A stretch of 64,000 nt of DNA, taken from JACPDI01 sp035463475 (GTDB taxonomy: Bacteria; Acidobacteriota; Vicinamibacteria; Vicinamibacterales; 2-12-FULL-66-21). Below the pieces are notes generated by a model. The model searched no databases and was not told the origin of the DNA. It saw only the letters and a list, made by a program, of their open reading frames with translations. Positions 61,878-64,000 of the stretch are shown here, in pieces (position 1 is the stretch's first letter; the number at the start of each line of letters is the position of its first letter). The stretch lies in the NCBI GenBank assembly GCA_035463475.1, contig DATHTE010000129.1:1-64000 (forward strand), given 5' to 3'. The position numbers and the translations under genes were made by a program.

Positions 61878-62257
61878 GCTCTCGTGCCCTCCTGCAGTGA
61901 TGCCGATAACCCGCAAAACGTACGCCGAACGTGGCCGCGCCAAAACAAGGGCCTTGCCCGGGTCGGTGTCGCGCCCGGATACAGCGGATGCAGTTCCCGC
62001 CATTCGACCGTGAAGGCTGCTACTCAACCGTTCGCGCGCCGGCAGACCGCCGACGCGCGCCGGCATCCTTTCATAGAGGTGTGCCTGTTGGAGGTGTGCA
62101 ACCGGCCGGCGGCGACGAGTTGGGCGATGGCCAGTCGAGCCCGGGTGGGCACTAGCGAGCGCAACGTGCAGGGAGGAGTGTCGGGGGATCCGTCGCCCGC
62201 GTTCCGTATTGGCTCCGTCTCGCTGTGCTACGCTGGAGCGTGCCGAGCGGTTCCGGG
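61878..62257. other. Gene-free stretch before tRNA-Leu
   Basis: 380 bp contain the leader of the secreted-protein gene on the left and presumably the tRNA promoter on the right. No convincing gene, repeat or hairpin was seen. Confidence 0.5.
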
Positions 62258-62344
62258 GCGAAAGTGGCGGAACTGGCAGACGCGCCGGACTTAGGATCCG
62301 GTAGCCGAAAGGCTATGGGGGTTCGACTCCCCCCTTTCGCACCA
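62258..62344 (+). tRNA. tRNA-Leu (anticodon UAG)
   Basis: A full cloverleaf can be read: acceptor GCGAAAG/CTTTCGC, D-arm with GGCGGAACTGGCAGACGC, anticodon stem CCGGA/TCCGG with loop CTTAGGA (anticodon TAG), a long variable arm TAGCCGAAAGGCTA typical of class II tRNAs, and T-arm GGGGGTTCGACTCCCCC. The encoded CCA end follows (62342-62344). It reads CUA codons. Confidence 0.97.
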
Positions 62345-62472
62345 GCCTTCGCTCACGCTGGCCAGGGACGAACGTGAGCTACGGCTGGCAAGCCGGGCGA
62401 AGGCTCTCGTTTTTCGGCGCCATTCCGTGAAATCCGGGCATCCTCCACGCGTGCAAGGTTTCGATAAGGTTC

Positions 62473-63798
62473 ATGAAGACAGAGTTCATTGACATCACCC
62501 AGACGCAGAAGAACCTCCTCGTCGAGATCCCCAGCGATGTCGTCGAGGCGGAGATCGATCGCGTCACGCGCGACTACACGCGGCAGGCGAAGATCCCCGG
62601 GTTCCGGCCCGGGAAGGTGCCGCCAAAGGTCGTGCGACAGCGGTTTCGCGATCAGATCCTCCACGAGGTCGCCCACGAGCTGATCCCGCGGGCGGTCGAC
62701 GAGGCGCTGCGCGCGCGAGGCGTCGAGCCGGTGGACTCGCCAGACATCCGCGACGTGGTGGTGGAGGAAGGGCAGCCGCTGAAGTTCACGGCGACCTTCG
62801 AGACGGTTCCCCCGATCGACCCCGGCGACTACGCCGCGATCAGCCTGCGCCGGCCGCCCGTGGAGCTTGCCGAGGAGGAGATCGACCAGGCGCTCGAGCA
62901 GATGCGGGAGCGCGCGGCGCGGTACGATCCGATCGAGGATCGCGCCGTGGACACGGGAGACACGGTGCAGCTCGATCTTCGCCGAACGGCGCTCGGCCCT
63001 GAGCCGGACCGGGCGGCGGACGGCAGCGAGGCGCCGGACGCGGCGACGCCGCGCACCGAGCACCACGAGAACATCACGGTCGAGATCGGCGCGGCGGCGA
63101 ACCCGCCGGGGTTCGACGAGCAGCTGACCGGGATGCGCGGCGGCGAGCAGAAGACGTTCTCGCTCACCTACCCGGAAGAGTACGCGGTCCGGGAGCTGGC
63201 GGGCACGGCCGTGGAGTACGGCGTGACTCTGCGGGGCATCAAGCGGCGGAACGTGCCGGCGCTCGACGATGAGTTCGCGAAGGACATGGGGGACTTCGAC
63301 ACGCTCGACGCGCTGCGCGCGCGCGTGCGGGAGGACCTCCGGCACCACAAGGAGCACGAGGCGGATCACGTCGTCCGCGGCGACCTGCTCAAGCAGCTCG
63401 CGTCGCGCGTGACGGGGGGGGTGCCGGCGGCGCTGGTGGACCGCGAGATCGATCGCCGCCTCGAGGAGTTCGTGCGGCGCCTCATCGAGCAGCAGATCGA
63501 TCCGATGCGCGCCAACATCAACTGGGAGGAGTTCCGCGAGCGCCAGCGCGAGCCGGCGACCGACGCGGTGAAGAGCGCGCTCGTGCTCGACGAGATCGCG
63601 CGCCGCGAGCAGATCGCGGTCTCCGACGAGGACGTCGAGCGCGAGATCGAGCGTTACGCGGAGCGGTCGGGCCGGACGCCGGCCGCCGTGCGCGCGCGGC
63701 TCGAAAAAGAAGGTGGAATTTCGCGGCTGTACTCGGGCTTGCGCCGCGAGCGGGCGATTGACTTCCTGCTGTCGCGTGCTAGAATCGTGCACGCTTAG
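62473..63798 (+). CDS. tig: trigger factor, ribosome-associated chaperone
   Basis: 441 residues. Ribosome-binding motif GFRPGKVPP near residue 42-50, a PPIase (FKBP-like) domain in the middle (DTGDTVQLDL, GMRGGEQKTFSLTYPEEY) with an acidic low-complexity insert (PEPDRAADGSEAPDAATPR), and C-terminal helical arms (ERQREPATDAVKSALVLDEI). It helps nascent chains fold. Next gene is clpP, the conserved order tig-clpP-clpX. Confidence 0.97.
   Translation: MKTEFIDITQTQKNLLVEIPSDVVEAEIDRVTRDYTRQAKIPGFRPGKVPPKVVRQRFRDQILHEVAHELIPRAVDEALRARGVEPVDSPDIRDVVVEEGQPLKFTATFETVPPIDPGDYAAISLRRPPVELAEEEIDQALEQMRERAARYDPIEDRAVDTGDTVQLDLRRTALGPEPDRAADGSEAPDAATPRTEHHENITVEIGAAANPPGFDEQLTGMRGGEQKTFSLTYPEEYAVRELAGTAVEYGVTLRGIKRRNVPALDDEFAKDMGDFDTLDALRARVREDLRHHKEHEADHVVRGDLLKQLASRVTGGVPAALVDREIDRRLEEFVRRLIEQQIDPMRANINWEEFRERQREPATDAVKSALVLDEIARREQIAVSDEDVEREIERYAERSGRTPAAVRARLEKEGGISRLYSGLRRERAIDFLLSRARIVHA
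63758..63785 (+). promoter_or_regulatory. Sigma-70 promoter for clpP inside the end of tig
   Basis: TTGACT (63758-63763), 16-bp spacer, TAGAAT (63780-63785). It lies within the last tig codons, so clpP can be transcribed separately from tig. Confidence 0.65.
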
Positions 63799-63855
63799 CT
63801 GAATCGCCCTCCCGCTAGCACGCAATTCCCAGCCGCTGACAGTCAGGACGCCTGA

Positions 63856-64000
63856 ATGAGTGATTCGCGGATGCAGCTGATCCCCATGGTGGTCGAGCAG
63901 ACCAACCGCGGGGAACGTGCGTATGACATTTTTTCCCGGCTGCTGAAGGACAACATCATCTTCATCGGCACGCCGATCGACGACGGGATCGCCAACCTGG
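63856..64000 (+). CDS. clpP: ATP-dependent Clp protease proteolytic subunit (partial, runs off right edge)
   Basis: The first 48 residues are visible: LIPMVVEQTNRGERAYDIFS followed by RLLKDNIIFIGTPIDDGIAN, the standard ClpP N-terminus with processing site and axial-loop region. The catalytic Ser, His and Asp lie beyond the edge. It forms the barrel protease with ClpX or ClpA in the cytoplasm. Follows tig by 57 bp. Confidence 0.95.
   Translation, partial: MSDSRMQLIPMVVEQTNRGERAYDIFSRLLKDNIIFIGTPIDDGIANL

Noticed and set aside
62209..62234. TTGGCT...TACGCT as the tRNA-Leu promoter
   Set aside because: The spacer is only 14 bp, which is too short for sigma-70 recognition.
1..64000. CRISPR arrays, prophage genes, insertion sequences or restriction-modification genes
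   Set aside because: None of their hallmarks was seen. The short repeats lack spacers of uniform length and are not CRISPR-like.

Overview
The window is about 64 kb of GC-rich bacterial chromosome, densely coded on both strands. Several family signatures point to an acidobacterium, probably of the Vicinamibacteria type: a PadR regulator next to a very large ABC permease with a PadR-associated N-terminus (the ADOP arrangement), a 1,300-residue TonB-dependent receptor with a carboxypeptidase-like N-terminal domain, a VPS10/BNR-repeat protein, and short degenerate heptamer/octamer repeats between and even inside genes. This placement is inference; no rRNA gene is present.

Region 1 (1-15.2 kb) looks like a plant-polymer catabolic locus. 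It holds a HAD phosphatase (cut by the left edge), a LacI-type regulator, a large secreted putative glycosidase, two GH127-type beta-L-arabinofuranosidases, a GH51 alpha-L-arabinofuranosidase, a glycyl-radical enzyme closely resembling trans-4-hydroxy-L-proline dehydratase, its radical-SAM activase, and an SDR oxidoreductase. Beta-arabinofuranose on hydroxyproline is the hallmark of plant extensins, so the genes together could strip arabinose from hydroxyproline-rich glycoproteins and then consume the hydroxyproline. A perfect LacI-type palindrome sits between the divergent GH127 and GH51 genes.

Region 2 (15.2-21 kb) has small secreted or zinc-ribbon proteins, a Tat-exported metallo-beta-lactamase-fold protein, a repeat tract and the VPS10-like protein.

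Region 3 (21-28.2 kb) is a respiratory module: NrfD-like membrane subunit, Tat-exported ferredoxin, tetraheme cytochrome c, stand-alone cyclic-nucleotide-binding domain and small membrane protein. They are read leftward from a clear sigma-54 promoter. The divergent two-component system has a kinase with two CXXCH motifs in its sensor domain and an NtrC-type regulator with GAFTGA.

Region 4 (28.2-36.8 kb) holds a deiodinase-like thioredoxin-fold protein with an in-frame UGA exactly at the catalytic selenocysteine position, followed by a plausible bacterial SECIS hairpin. Next come a DMSO-reductase-family molybdoenzyme with a fused electron-transfer/membrane-anchor subunit, an M20 peptidase, a multicopper oxidase with an inserted metal-binding domain, and a membrane protein.

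Region 5 (36.8-44.3 kb) is an uptake [NiFe]-hydrogenase operon (small protein, small subunit with the six-cysteine O2-tolerance signature, large subunit, cytochrome b, maturation protease). It is preceded by a receiver-less sigma-54 activator, a 12-bp inverted repeat and a -24/-12 promoter.

Region 6 (44.3-64 kb) has the ADOP permease and PadR, an M16 peptidase, a ferritin-VIT1 iron protein, a methyltransferase, an SRPBCC protein, the TonB-dependent receptor, an M14 carboxypeptidase, a decayed patch (chimeric TMEM175-like gene and a C-terminal remnant of ku), a secreted protein, tRNA-Leu(UAG), tig, and the start of clpP.

Taken together the genes describe a versatile heterotroph with Sec-containing and glycyl-radical (oxygen-sensitive) enzymes as well as an O2-tolerant hydrogenase. 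No CRISPR array, prophage or insertion sequence was seen.
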